The position numbers and the translations under genes are program-made. From positions 3,566,501 through 3,630,500 of the forward strand of contig NZ_CP136709.1 in the NCBI RefSeq assembly GCF_032926325.1: a stretch of 64,000 nt of DNA. Direction: 5' to 3'. This stretch comes from Aestuariibaculum lutulentum. Its GTDB lineage: Bacteria > Bacteroidota > Bacteroidia > Flavobacteriales > Flavobacteriaceae. Positions 9,287 to 18,102 of the stretch are shown piece by piece; the first letter of the stretch is position 1; each line of letters begins with the position of its first letter. Below the pieces are notes generated by a model. It had not been told where the DNA came from, searched no databases, and saw nothing but the letters and a program-made list of their open reading frames with translations.

Positions 9287-10456
9287 TTAGGAATCCATCG
9301 CTGCTTTTAATTGCTGAAATGCACGTTGAATTTTTGAAAGTGGCGATGCGATATTCATACGCATAAATAATTGATAATCGGTTCCGAATGTTGAACCTAG
9401 AGCCAAACCTACTTTTGCTTTATTGAATACTAAATCTTTTAATTCCCTTTCGGAGATATTCAATGCTGAAAAATCTAGCCAGATTTGATAGGTCCCTTCA
9501 GGTCGAATCATTCTCACTTGTGGTAATTCTGTTTTTAAAAATATTTCAATCCAGTCAACTGTTTTTTCTAAATACACAACTAACGCATCTACCCAATCAT
9601 GACCATGAGTGTAGGCTGCTAAAATCGCATACGCCGACAACGCGCCTCCCTGATGTAAATACATTGAGGTTACCAGACTGTTTATCGTTTCAAACTGCGC
9701 TTTATTTTCGGTGTAAATATAACCATTAGCTATACTTTGCATACCAAACGTTTTTGCCGGAGACCCTAGAACAGCAATATGATTCTGAGTCTTTTCAAAC
9801 GATAGTATACTGTGGAATTTAGAGTTTGAAAACACAATTTCGGAGTGTACCTCGTCGCTTACAATTATTACGTTATAAATATTTGCTAAATCCACCAGCT
9901 TTTGTAATTCTTCTCTATTCCAAACCCGCCCCACTGGATTATGCGGATTACACAGTAAAATCACTTTTGTGTTTCCGGTTTTAAGCTGCTCTTCCATGTT
10001 TTCGAAATCGAACGCATAGTGTCCGTTTTCAATTTTTAACGGATTCTCAACAACTGTACGGTTTGCTGTTTTTATAGCCGTATAAAACTGATGATATACT
10101 GGTGTTTGAATCATGATACCATCTCCTTCTTCTGTCAAGGCTCTTAAAATAACAGCAATGGCGGTAAGCACCCCATTGACCTGAATAAAATTATTCGGGT
10201 TCAACTCTAAACCATGACGCTTTAAATTCCAGTTAGCAATGGCTTCTTTAACCTGCTCACTAATATCTTCGTACGCATAAACCCCACGCTCCACAATATC
10301 ATTTAAAGCTTCAGTAATTGGCGGAGCGACTTTAAAATCCATATCTGCTATCCATAAAGGCATCACATCGTCTGTGCCTAAAACCATTTTTAAATATTTA
10401 GGATTGTTCTTTACAAAATGGTTTTCAACGTTGTGTTCTATATCGAAGATACTCAT
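9287..10456 (-). CDS. patB: PatB/MalY-type PLP-dependent C-S lyase or aminotransferase
   Basis: Fold-type I pyridoxal-phosphate enzyme, 389 aa. The Schiff-base lysine is in SPAKTFGMQ (K235), preceded by CNPHNPVGRVW (about 169-179) and SDEVHSEIVF. The opening MPLWIADMDFKVAPPI is characteristic of the MalY/PatB subgroup, which cleaves cystathionine to homocysteine (beta-C-S lyase) and may also transaminate. It is transcribed alone from a promoter with both boxes, and no MalT/MalI or methionine regulator is nearby. Whether it serves methionine synthesis or another C-S substrate cannot be told here. Confidence 0.88.
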   Translation of the reverse strand: MSIFDIEHNVENHFVKNNPKYLKMVLGTDDVMPLWIADMDFKVAPPITEALNDIVERGVYAYEDISEQVKEAIANWNLKRHGLELNPNNFIQVNGVLTAIAVILRALTEEGDGIMIQTPVYHQFYTAIKTANRTVVENPLKIENGHYAFDFENMEEQLKTGNTKVILLCNPHNPVGRVWNREELQKLVDLANIYNVIIVSDEVHSEIVFSNSKFHSILSFEKTQNHIAVLGSPAKTFGMQSIANGYIYTENKAQFETINSLVTSMYLHQGGALSAYAILAAYTHGHDWVDALVVYLEKTVDWIEIFLKTELPQVRMIRPEGTYQIWLDFSALNISERELKDLVFNKAKVGLALGSTFGTDYQLFMRMNIASPLSKIQRAFQQLKAAMDS

Positions 10457-10484
10457 AGGATGATTCGTTTTATTAGTCGCATCT

Positions 10485-10518
10485 CAAAACTACCAATATT
10501 GATTTAGTTTATACCAAA
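10485..10518 (-). promoter_or_regulatory. patB promoter
   Basis: On the minus strand a TTTG (10515-10518) is followed after 22 bp by TAGTTTTG (10485-10492), matching the -33/-7 pair of Bacteroidota promoters. The -7 box is 28 bp before the patB ATG. Confidence 0.65.
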
Positions 10519-10548
10519 TTTTATATTGAATTTAAGATTCTAAATCTA

Positions 10549-10624
10549 ATTGCGTTAGGGATTGTAGCAAGCTACCATGTAGCGCGAAAAGCCCGACCCG
10601 AAGTAACAACGAAGGGTAACGCCC
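10549..10624. repeat. probable interspersed intergenic repeat of Flavobacteriaceae
   Basis: A GC-richer island in an AT-rich intergenic region: it opens with TTGCGTTAGGGATTG, contains the dyad GTAGCaaGCTAC, then GCGAAAAGCCCGACCCGAAG and ends with GAAGGGTAACGCCC. I recall this kind of sequence (GCGAAAAGCCCGACC...GGGTAACGCCC) from noncoding DNA of several flavobacteria, where it behaves like a REP element. No copy is seen elsewhere in this window, so repetition itself is recalled, not shown. Confidence 0.45.
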
Positions 10625-10632
10625 AAAACCAA

Positions 10633-10659
10633 AAAATCCCGCTAAATAAGCGGGATTTT
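10633..10659 (-). terminator. glyA terminator
   Basis: Perfect 11-bp stem AAAATCCCGCT/AGCGGGATTTT with a 5-nt loop; read on the minus strand it is followed by a run of T. It lies 46 bp after the glyA stop codon. Confidence 0.88.
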
Positions 10660-10673
10660 CTGAATATGTATAG

Positions 10674-10694
10674 ATGCTGAAACCAGTCCAGCAT
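10674..10694. repeat. short palindromic intergenic element
   Basis: ATGCTG...CAGCAT with a 9-nt loop, followed by GACAAG. It resembles the widespread intergenic palindrome whose consensus reads gatgctgaaacaagttcagcatgac. It lies between the glyA stop and its terminator. Confidence 0.4.
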
Positions 10695-10704
10695 GACAAG
10701 TCAA

Positions 10705-11979
10705 TTACGCTACGAATAATGGTCTGTCTGCCATTAATGCGTTTACTTTATCAGCTACAGCTTCTAAAACAGCTTCATCTTGGTAATTCATGATCACTTC
10801 ATCAATTAACTCAACGATTTGCTCCATTTCAGCCTCTTTTAAACCTCTTGTTGTAACAGCAGCAGCACCAATACGAATACCTGAAGTTACAAACGGAGAA
10901 CGGGTATCGAAAGGCACCATGTTTTTGTTTACGGTGATATCTGCTTTTACCAAAGCCTGCTCTGCATCTTTACCTGAAATATCTTTGTTACGTAAATCGA
11001 TTAACATACAGTGGTTATCTGTACCTCCTGAAATAATGTTGTATCCTTTTGCCACTAATGCTTTAGCTAAAGCTGCTGCATTTGCTTTTACTTGTAACTG
11101 GTAGTGTAAGAACTCATCGGTTAAAGCTTCACCAAAAGCGATTGCTTTAGCAGCAATAATGTGCTCTAATGGACCTCCCTGGTTTCCTGGGAATACCGCT
11201 GAATCTAATAAAGAAGACATTTTACGTAAGCTTCCATCTTTTAAAGTGATTCCGAATGGGTTATCGAAATCTTTACCCATCATAATCATACCTCCTCTTG
11301 GACCTCTTAACGTCTTGTGAGTTGTTGTTGTTACAATGTGACAGTGCGGCATTGGATCGTTTAAGATACCTTTTGCAATCATACCTGCTGGGTGAGAGAT
11401 ATCAGCCATTAAAATAGCACCAACGCTATCAGCAATAACTCTAAAACGAGCAAAATCAATATCACGAGAGTAAGCAGATGCTCCGGCGATGATTAATTTT
11501 GGTTGCTCTTTAGTCGCAATCTCTTGAATTTTATCGTAGTTTAATACGCCTGTTTCTTCTTCAACACCGTAGAATACCGGGTTATATAATTTTCCTGAGA
11601 AGTTTACTGGCGATCCGTGAGTTAAGTGACCTCCGTGAGATAAATCGAATCCTAAAATTTTGTCACCAGGTGTTAAACATGCATGGTAAACCGCTGTGTT
11701 TGCCTGACTTCCTGAGTGCGGCTGTACGTTTACATACTCGGCTCCAAACAAAGCTTTTGCTCTATCAATAGCTATTTGCTCTACTTCATCAACTACTTCA
11801 CATCCACCGTAATAACGTTTCCCTGGATATCCTTCTGCGTATTTATTAGTTAATACTGAACCAGCAGCCTCCATAACTTGTTCACTTACAAAGTTTTCAG
11901 ACGCAATAAGCTCTAAACCATGTAATTGGCGCTCATTTTCAGCTTGAATTAATTCAAAAATTTGTTCGTCGCGTTGCAT
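10705..11979 (-). CDS. glyA: serine hydroxymethyltransferase
   Basis: PLP enzyme converting serine and tetrahydrofolate to glycine and 5,10-methylene-THF, the main source of one-carbon units. Length (424 aa) is normal. The PLP lysine lies in the hallmark VTTTTHKTLRGPRGG (K222); ELIASENFVS near the N-terminus, NKYAEGYPGKRYYGG (45-59) and LSHGGHLTHGSPVN are also canonical. It is monocistronic, with its own promoter and terminator. Confidence 0.98.
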   Translation of the reverse strand: MQRDEQIFELIQAENERQLHGLELIASENFVSEQVMEAAGSVLTNKYAEGYPGKRYYGGCEVVDEVEQIAIDRAKALFGAEYVNVQPHSGSQANTAVYHACLTPGDKILGFDLSHGGHLTHGSPVNFSGKLYNPVFYGVEEETGVLNYDKIQEIATKEQPKLIIAGASAYSRDIDFARFRVIADSVGAILMADISHPAGMIAKGILNDPMPHCHIVTTTTHKTLRGPRGGMIMMGKDFDNPFGITLKDGSLRKMSSLLDSAVFPGNQGGPLEHIIAAKAIAFGEALTDEFLHYQLQVKANAAALAKALVAKGYNIISGGTDNHCMLIDLRNKDISGKDAEQALVKADITVNKNMVPFDTRSPFVTSGIRIGAAAVTTRGLKEAEMEQIVELIDEVIMNYQDEAVLEAVADKVNALMADRPLFVA

Positions 11980-12008
11980 ATAAAATTAAATTCTAGTTAA
12001 ATATTGTG

Positions 12009-12043
12009 CAAAAGTAACAAATAGATTAGTTAAAAGCATCAAA
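12009..12043 (-). promoter_or_regulatory. glyA promoter
   Basis: Minus-strand TTTG (12040-12043) and TACTTTTG (12009-12016), 23 bp apart, fit the Bacteroidota -33/-7 boxes; the -7 box is 29 bp before the glyA ATG. Confidence 0.6.
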
Positions 12044-12140
12044 AAACATATATTTACTATTAAGTTTTTAACCTTTTTGATAACCCGGTATTTAAACCCA
12101 ATTTTTATTTATTTTTTTCCTTAAAAATGAAAAATTTATG

Positions 12141-12148
12141 TAGGTTTG
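12141..12148 (+). promoter_or_regulatory. -7 box of the fumarylacetoacetase gene
   Basis: TAGGTTTG, an exact TAnnTTTG match, 33 bp before the ATG at 12182. No -33 TTTG is seen at the normal spacing. Confidence 0.55.
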
Positions 12149-12181
12149 AATATTATCAACTATTAAATAAAAGTAAACGTT

Positions 12182-13468
12182 ATGCGATTAGCAGCTAACA
12201 ATCCAGATAGAACATCGTGGTTACACGTCGATAAAAATTCAGATTTCCCAATTCAGAACATTCCGTTTGGTGTTTTTTTAACGCGTGATGACATCATTAC
12301 TATCGGAACCCGTATTGGTGATACCGCTATAGATTTAGGGGCTTTACACCAGTTAGGGTATTTTGATGGCATTCCTTTAACCGATGATATCTTTCTTCAG
12401 GATTCGTTAAACGATTTTATTGCTGATGGTAGAAAAACCTGGCGTGCCGTAAGAGACCGTATTGCCGAAGTTTTCGACAGCAAAAACACCACATTAAAAA
12501 ATAATAAAAGTCATAAAGAAATTGTCCTGTTTCGTTTAGACGAAATTGAAATGCAACTGCCTGTTGAAGTTGGTGATTACACCGATTTTTACTCAAGCAT
12601 GGAACACGCTACAAATGTAGGGACTATGTTTCGAGATCCTGAGAATGCCTTGTTACCAAACTGGCTTCATATTCCTGTAGGTTACCACGGAAGAAGTTCT
12701 TCGGTTATTCCTTCAGGCATTCCGGTACATAGACCTCAAGGTCAAACCTTACCGGAAGGCGCAATCGAACCAGTTTTCGGACCAAGTAAATTAGTAGATT
12801 TCGAATTAGAAATGGCTTTTATAACAACGGCCGCCAACGATTTAGGAGAACCTATTCCTGTTGACGAAGCCGAAGAATACATTTTTGGCTTAGTATTATT
12901 AAACGACTGGAGTGCACGCGATATTCAAAAATGGGAATATGTACCACTTGGACCTTTCCTGGCTAAGAACTTTGCAACATCTATTTCTCCATGGATTGTA
13001 ACACTTGATGCATTAGATCCTTATCGTGTTGAAGGCCCAAAACCTGTAAAACCACAGTTAGATTACCTTAAATATTCTGGTAAAAAGAAAAGTTTCGATA
13101 TTAATTTAGAGGTATCGATACAGCCGGAAGGTGCCAAAGAAAATATTGTATCGAAGTCTAACTTCAAATATATGTATTGGAATATTTCGCAGCAGCTGGC
13201 TCACCATACTATTAATGGTTGCCCTGTAAATTCTGGTGATTTAATGGGAAGCGGAACCATTTCGGGGCCTTCTCCAGAATCTTACGGTTCGATGCTTGAA
13301 TTAACCTGGAAAGGCGAAAAACCAATCAAACTAAAAGATGGCACAGAACGTAAATTCATTAATGATAACGATACCGTAATCATGCGAGGCTATTGCGAAA
13401 AAGACGGAACACGAATTGGTTTCGGCGAAGTGTCAACCAAATTATTACCCGTATTTAAAAAGAAATAA
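12182..13468 (+). CDS. fahA: fumarylacetoacetase
   Basis: Hydrolyses fumarylacetoacetate to fumarate and acetoacetate, the last step of tyrosine and homogentisate breakdown. The 428-aa protein has the short N-terminal SH3-like domain (about 1-115) and the FAH domain (about 120-420). Metal and catalytic residues are in YTDFYSSMEHATNVG, DFELEMAF and NDWSARDIQKWEYVPLGPF, and the C-terminal part has NSGDLMGSGTISGP. No other tyrosine degradation gene adjoins it here, so the pathway is split on the chromosome. Confidence 0.95.
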   Translation: MRLAANNPDRTSWLHVDKNSDFPIQNIPFGVFLTRDDIITIGTRIGDTAIDLGALHQLGYFDGIPLTDDIFLQDSLNDFIADGRKTWRAVRDRIAEVFDSKNTTLKNNKSHKEIVLFRLDEIEMQLPVEVGDYTDFYSSMEHATNVGTMFRDPENALLPNWLHIPVGYHGRSSSVIPSGIPVHRPQGQTLPEGAIEPVFGPSKLVDFELEMAFITTAANDLGEPIPVDEAEEYIFGLVLLNDWSARDIQKWEYVPLGPFLAKNFATSISPWIVTLDALDPYRVEGPKPVKPQLDYLKYSGKKKSFDINLEVSIQPEGAKENIVSKSNFKYMYWNISQQLAHHTINGCPVNSGDLMGSGTISGPSPESYGSMLELTWKGEKPIKLKDGTERKFINDNDTVIMRGYCEKDGTRIGFGEVSTKLLPVFKKK

Positions 13469-13493
13469 ATTTATTTTAACGCCTTAATATTAG

Positions 13494-13523
13494 CCCTCAA
13501 ATATTACATTTGAGGGTTCTTTA
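13494..13523 (+). terminator. terminator after fumarylacetoacetase
   Basis: 8-bp stem CCCTCAAA/TTTGAGGG with a 7-nt loop and a T-rich but interrupted tail (TTCTTTATT), 25 bp after the stop codon. Confidence 0.7.
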
Positions 13524-13578
13524 TTATAAAATGGCATTACTATTGTTTACCCCTAATCAAAACTCAAAATTTTAAAGC

Positions 13579-14757
13579 ATGAAAAAACAACTACTCTCTA
13601 TTCTTTCTTTGTTTATACTTTGTGCTTGTAGTAGCAGCAAGCAAATTGAAAAATCATTAAGTTCAGGTAATTATGACCAGGCGATTTATGATGCGTTAAA
13701 TAAATTACGTACCAACAAAGATAAAAAAGGAAAAGCAGAATATATTGTAATGCTTCACGAGGCTTACAACAAGGCCACCGAACGCGACCTAAGCTCTGTT
13801 GACTTTTTAAAGAAAGATAATAACCCCGAGAACTACATTCGCATCTACGATACCTATGTAAATTTAGATAATCGTCAGGAGCGCATTAAACCTGTTTTAC
13901 CTTTATTCATTAACGGCAAAGAAGTAAAATTTGATTTTAACAATTACTCAAGCCACATTATTTCCTTTAAAAATGATGCATCACAACAAATGTATAAAAC
14001 AGCATCATCGTTACTAAATTCAAAAAACAAGTTAGATTACCGTCAGGCTTATAACGATTTCAAAGAAATTGAAACTATAAATCCGAATTTCAAAGACGTA
14101 CGTCAGCTTATGGATGTAGCGCATGCCAAAGGAACCGATTTTGTTTTAGTAGACATGGTTAACGATACCGAAAAGGTAATCCCACAACGCCTGGAAGACG
14201 ATTTACTTAATTTCAGCACCTACGGATTAAACAACTTATGGACGGTTTACCACAACAATGCTGTAAACGATGTAAATTACGATTACAGTATGCGTGTGAA
14301 TTTGAGAGGCATCAGTATTTCTCCCGAACAAATTAAAGAGCGACAAATTATTAAAGAAAAACAAATTGCTGATGGTAAAAAGAATTTACTGGACGCAAAT
14401 GGTAATCAGGTAAAAGACAGCTTAGGCAATACCATTCAGGTAGATAATTTAAAAACTGTACGTTGCGAGTATTATGAATCGACACAATTTAAATCAGTAC
14501 AGGTTACCGGAAATGTTGAATACATAAATTTAAACACCAAACAACTGGAAGATGCTTTTCCGATTACTAGTGAATTTGTATTTCAGCATATTTTTGCTAC
14601 GTCAAGAGGAGATCGTCGTGCTTTGGAAACCGACTTATTACAATATTTAAACAACCAGCGTGTGCCCTTCCCTAGTGAATCGCAAATGATTTACGATACA
14701 GGTGAAGATCTTAAAGCACAGCTCAAACAGATTATAAATTCCTATTCCATAAGATAG
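13579..14757 (+). CDS. lipoprotein with TPR-like helices, function unknown
   Basis: 392-aa envelope lipoprotein: the signal peptide ends in ILCAC-SSS (Cys about 17). The N-terminal half (about 20-190) looks like helical repeats of the TPR kind (SGNYDQAIYDALNKL, LDYRQAYNDFKEIETINPNF). A middle segment rich in Lys/Gln (about 252-285) contains NANGNQVKDSLGN-like polar sequence, and the C-terminal part is mixed alpha/beta. I know similar proteins as conserved hypotheticals of Flavobacteriaceae; no enzymatic motif is visible. It is transcribed alone between two terminators. Confidence 0.75.
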   Translation: MKKQLLSILSLFILCACSSSKQIEKSLSSGNYDQAIYDALNKLRTNKDKKGKAEYIVMLHEAYNKATERDLSSVDFLKKDNNPENYIRIYDTYVNLDNRQERIKPVLPLFINGKEVKFDFNNYSSHIISFKNDASQQMYKTASSLLNSKNKLDYRQAYNDFKEIETINPNFKDVRQLMDVAHAKGTDFVLVDMVNDTEKVIPQRLEDDLLNFSTYGLNNLWTVYHNNAVNDVNYDYSMRVNLRGISISPEQIKERQIIKEKQIADGKKNLLDANGNQVKDSLGNTIQVDNLKTVRCEYYESTQFKSVQVTGNVEYINLNTKQLEDAFPITSEFVFQHIFATSRGDRRALETDLLQYLNNQRVPFPSESQMIYDTGEDLKAQLKQIINSYSIR

Positions 14758-14761
14758 AATG

Positions 14762-14795
14762 AAAAACGCCCAAATTTAGTTTGGGCGTTTTTTTT
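14762..14795 (+). terminator. intrinsic terminator after the TPR-like lipoprotein gene
   Basis: Perfect 13-bp stem AAAAACGCCCAAA/TTTGGGCGTTTTT with a 5-nt loop and a run of T. Its A tract lets it also act on the convergent gene that ends at 14813. Confidence 0.92.
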
Positions 14796-14812
14796 AATCT
14801 CCTTCAAAATAA

Positions 14813-15526
14813 TTAATTGAAAGGATAGCCACTTTCTCTCAAATTAAAAACAAAAACAACGGGGCTCCACATCCCTACTGGCTTACCTTGGTATTGACAA
14901 GGGATGAAATCAATTTCTTCTTGAAATACCTTATTAATAACTTCCATTCTTGCTTCTTTGCCAGTCTTAGTTAATACGTTCTCAAAACCACCCGTTACCC
15001 TACTCTTTACAGCTCCATATTTATCCACTAAAAGGGAAACTCGAACTTTACCACCATCAAAGTCAACAAACTCTTCGGAACCATATATCTTTTGAGATAG
15101 TTGGTTAACCAAAATAGGATGAATGCTACCTTCTTTTATTAAATCATATTCTCTACCTCTTGTTCTAAACTTTAACCCAACTTCAACATCCTCATAAAAC
15201 ATAAAATCATTATAAAAAATATCACCACAGTATTCCTTAATGAGCTTACCTGCACCTTTATCCTTTAATTTATACGATTTTTGTAATAACCCGCAAGCAA
15301 CTGCTCTATTCTCTAAATGGAATTCAACTAATGCCAGATTATATAAAACGTCTGTGTTTTTAGAATCTTTTTGAAGAACTTTTAAATAGATTTCTTCTGC
15401 TTTCTTCAATTCACCATTTTTCAATGCAATGTTCCCTTCCACAATTAATTTCTCAAATTCTTTAGAATTTTGAGAATTTGAAATTAGAGAAAATCCAAAA
15501 AATACAATTACAATAACTAGCCGCAT
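14813..15526 (-). CDS. secreted TPR protein with TonB-like C-terminal domain
   Basis: I place the start at the ATG ending at 15526, giving 237 aa with a clean signal peptide (MRLVIVIVFFGFSLISNSQ); the longer frame back to 15628 adds 34 residues that do not look like a normal leader. Residues about 20-95 form TPR-like helices (ALKNGELKKAEEIYLKVLQ). The rest (about 135-237) has FDGGKVRVSLLVDKYGAVKSR and IPCQYQGKPVGMWSPVVFVFNL, the pattern of the TonB C-terminal fold. No transmembrane TonB anchor or proline-rich linker is present, so it is more likely a periplasmic TonB-domain protein than an energy transducer. Confidence 0.65.
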   Translation of the reverse strand: MRLVIVIVFFGFSLISNSQNSKEFEKLIVEGNIALKNGELKKAEEIYLKVLQKDSKNTDVLYNLALVEFHLENRAVACGLLQKSYKLKDKGAGKLIKEYCGDIFYNDFMFYEDVEVGLKFRTRGREYDLIKEGSIHPILVNQLSQKIYGSEEFVDFDGGKVRVSLLVDKYGAVKSRVTGGFENVLTKTGKEARMEVINKVFQEEIDFIPCQYQGKPVGMWSPVVFVFNLRESGYPFN

Positions 15527-15690
15527 AAATACATTTAATAAAAAACTAATATAGAAAATTCTTACTAAACAGATATAGTTATTAATTTCTTCAATAAAAT
15601 TCACCGCCAAACACCTACAAACCAACATCTTAAATCGTTAAAAAATATTAAATTTTACGCTTTTAATCGGATTATCAATACATTTTATCC

Positions 15691-15698
15691 TATATTTG
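15691..15698 (+). promoter_or_regulatory. -7 box of the serine hydrolase gene
   Basis: TATATTTG, exact TAnnTTTG, 37 bp before the ATG at 15736. Confidence 0.55.
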
Positions 15699-15735
15699 CG
15701 AAAACCAACTGTTAGTAACCCATAACTTAACCCTA

Positions 15736-17025
15736 ATGCGAAGATCTAAAGTCTTAGTAAAGTCTGCGTTTATCGTTCTGGCTATTTTTGCCCTAGCGCT
15801 AACTATATTTAAATACTCAACAACTCCTGAGACCGTAGTTGTTGAAACTCCTGAATTACCTCAAAAACCGACCAAAGATCCTGAAATTTTAAAACAATAT
15901 AAAGCCCAGCAAGAAGATTTAAAAACTGCGGTTGAATCCTATTTCGAGAGCGCCATAGCAAAAGGTGATATTATAGGAGCTGGAGTAAGTATTGTAAAAG
16001 GCGATTCCATTGTGGTTTCCGAAGGGTTTGGTAAACGAAATGCTAAATTAGAGGACAATATAAACAATGAAACCATATTTCGATTAGGGTCAATTTCTAA
16101 AGGCTTCGCCGGCATATTAGCGGCAAGTTTTGAAAACGAAGGACTTATTCATTGGGAAGATAAAGTAAGTGACTATATTCCAGGTTTTCAATTAGGAGAC
16201 AAAAGTAATACTGAAAAAATAACCTTAGCAAATCTGCTATCACATACAGCAGGTACACCTTACCATAGCTTTACTGATTTGGTTGAAGCTGGTTTACCAT
16301 TAACTGATATTGTAGGACACTTTAAAGAAATTACACCGGTGAGCGTTCCGGGTTCTATGTACAGTTATCAAAACGCCATGTTCGCGCTTTGCGGTGAAGT
16401 TATCCGCAGAGAAACCGGGCAGGATTTAGCGTCGGCATTAATGAATCGATTTTTCAAGCCACTTGACATGCATTCCACCTGTATGGATCACGAAACATTA
16501 ACTCATGCAGAAAATGTAGCCTCGCCGCATATAAAAAGAACACACGGCTGGAAACCCATAAAACTTACCAATAAATATTATAACGCAATTGCGGCTGGAG
16601 GAATTAATGCCAGTGCTCTTGATATGGCGAAATGGATGCGTTTTCTATTAGGCCACAATCCTGAAATCATGGATAAATCAGCTTTACTAGACGCCTTTAA
16701 TCCTTTTGTTGAAATTGGTGGACGTAGTAAATATTACCAACGCTGGCCGGGACATTTAAAATCTTATTACGGTTTTGGATGGCGTATTCATAAATATGCA
16801 GATGAAGACACTCACGAAGAAAAAACAATCCTTCATCATGGCGGTAGCGTGAATGATTTTAGAAACGAAATTGCATTATTTCCAGAAGACGATTTAGGCA
16901 TTTGCGTGCTTTTAAATAGTCACTCTAAAATTGCTGCAAACGTTATACCTGAATTAAAAGAAATTATTAAACAGGTGTATAATCAACACAACACAGACCA
17001 CTCAAAAGACATCGCAAGTTTATAA
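15736..17025 (+). CDS. serine hydrolase of the beta-lactamase class C/PBP4* family
   Basis: 429-aa membrane-anchored or secreted protein: an N-terminal hydrophobic segment (about 10-26) is followed by a Thr/Pro/Glu-rich linker. The serine hydrolase motifs are all there: SISK (S119-K122), the Tyr motif YSYQN, and HHGGS near the C-terminus. In this family (EstB, PBP4*, AmpH-like) substrates range from esters to D-amino-acid peptides, so beta-lactam resistance should not be inferred. It is transcribed alone, upstream of an unrelated NmrA-like gene. Confidence 0.85.
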   Translation: MRRSKVLVKSAFIVLAIFALALTIFKYSTTPETVVVETPELPQKPTKDPEILKQYKAQQEDLKTAVESYFESAIAKGDIIGAGVSIVKGDSIVVSEGFGKRNAKLEDNINNETIFRLGSISKGFAGILAASFENEGLIHWEDKVSDYIPGFQLGDKSNTEKITLANLLSHTAGTPYHSFTDLVEAGLPLTDIVGHFKEITPVSVPGSMYSYQNAMFALCGEVIRRETGQDLASALMNRFFKPLDMHSTCMDHETLTHAENVASPHIKRTHGWKPIKLTNKYYNAIAAGGINASALDMAKWMRFLLGHNPEIMDKSALLDAFNPFVEIGGRSKYYQRWPGHLKSYYGFGWRIHKYADEDTHEEKTILHHGGSVNDFRNEIALFPEDDLGICVLLNSHSKIAANVIPELKEIIKQVYNQHNTDHSKDIASL

Positions 17026-17145
17026 TTCACAAATTCTCATTCTTAATTTTAAAATGATTTTTTATTATCTTTAGAGGACTTACTCCAAAGACACCATTTT
17101 CCATTTCTTCTACTTATTCAAACATCATAAATTAAAAAGTAAATC

Positions 17146-18096
17146 ATGGAAAATAAAAAAATTATAACTGTATTTGGCGCCACAGGTGCTCAAGGTGGCG
17201 GGCTTGTTAAAGCTATACTTGCAGATTCTAATTCTGAATTCTCGGTGCGCGCAGTGACCAGAAATGTGAATTCTGAAAAAGCAAAAGCCCTGGAAGCTTT
17301 AGGAGCTGAAATCATTGAAGCGGATATTGATGACATAAAAAGTATAGAAAAATCCATCGAAGGAGCTTATGGTGCATACTTTGTAACCTTCTTCTGGGAA
17401 CATTTTTCAGCCGAAAAAGAAATTGAGGAAGTAGAGAATTTTATAAAAGCCGCTAAAGATAGTAGTCTTCAACACATTGTTTGGTCTACCCTAGAAGACA
17501 CGAGAAACTGGGTGCCTTTAAATGATGATCGCATGCCTACGTTGCAAGGCAAATACAAAGTTCCTCATTTCGATGGCAAAGGTGACGATGACAAACTTTT
17601 TTCTGAAGCAGGCTTACCTGTTACCTTTTTAAGAACATCCTTTTACTGGGATAATTTTATCTATTTTGGTATGGGGCCGCAAAAAGGAGAAGACGGCAAT
17701 TATTACATTGCATTCCCTATGAATGATAAAACCCTTGCCGGAATAGCCGCCCAAGATATTGGAAAATGCGCCTATGGCATCTTCAAAAAAGGAAAAGAAT
17801 TACTCCATAAAACCGTTGGTATTGTTGGCGAAAAATTAAACGGAACCGACATGGCTGAAAAACTTTCAAAAGCTTTAAACATAAATGTTATTTACAACAA
17901 CGTAAGCCCTGAGACTTATAGAAGTTTTGGTTTTCCTGGAGCCGACGATTTAGGTAATATGTTTCAGTTTAAAAGAGATTTTAACGACGACTTCAATAAA
18001 GTTCGAGACGAAGCCTTTTCATTAGAACTTAATCCCGAATTACAAAACTTGGATAAGTGGCTATCTCTTAATAGCTCTCGAATACCAATTGATTAA
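17146..18096 (+). CDS. NmrA-like NAD(P)-binding protein
   Basis: 316-aa Rossmann-fold protein of the atypical short-chain dehydrogenase group. The nucleotide-binding loop is VFGATGAQGGGLVKAIL (about 8-24), and the family layout continues with HIVWSTLEDTRNW and a DGKGDDDKLFSEAGLPVTFLRTSFYWDNF region as in the human redox sensor HSCARG. The usual catalytic YxxxK of dehydrogenases is absent, as expected for NmrA-like proteins, which bind NAD(P) without clear catalysis. Its stop codon is 6 bp from that of the convergent pseudouridine synthase gene. Function in this organism is unknown. Confidence 0.8.
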   Translation: MENKKIITVFGATGAQGGGLVKAILADSNSEFSVRAVTRNVNSEKAKALEALGAEIIEADIDDIKSIEKSIEGAYGAYFVTFFWEHFSAEKEIEEVENFIKAAKDSSLQHIVWSTLEDTRNWVPLNDDRMPTLQGKYKVPHFDGKGDDDKLFSEAGLPVTFLRTSFYWDNFIYFGMGPQKGEDGNYYIAFPMNDKTLAGIAAQDIGKCAYGIFKKGKELLHKTVGIVGEKLNGTDMAEKLSKALNINVIYNNVSPETYRSFGFPGADDLGNMFQFKRDFNDDFNKVRDEAFSLELNPELQNLDKWLSLNSSRIPID

Positions 18097-18102
18097 TTAA
18101 TA

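Noticed and set aside
15736..17025. Beta-lactam resistance gene
   Set aside because: The SxxK, YxN and HxG motifs are shared by esterases and peptidases; nothing in sequence or context points to an AmpC-like function.
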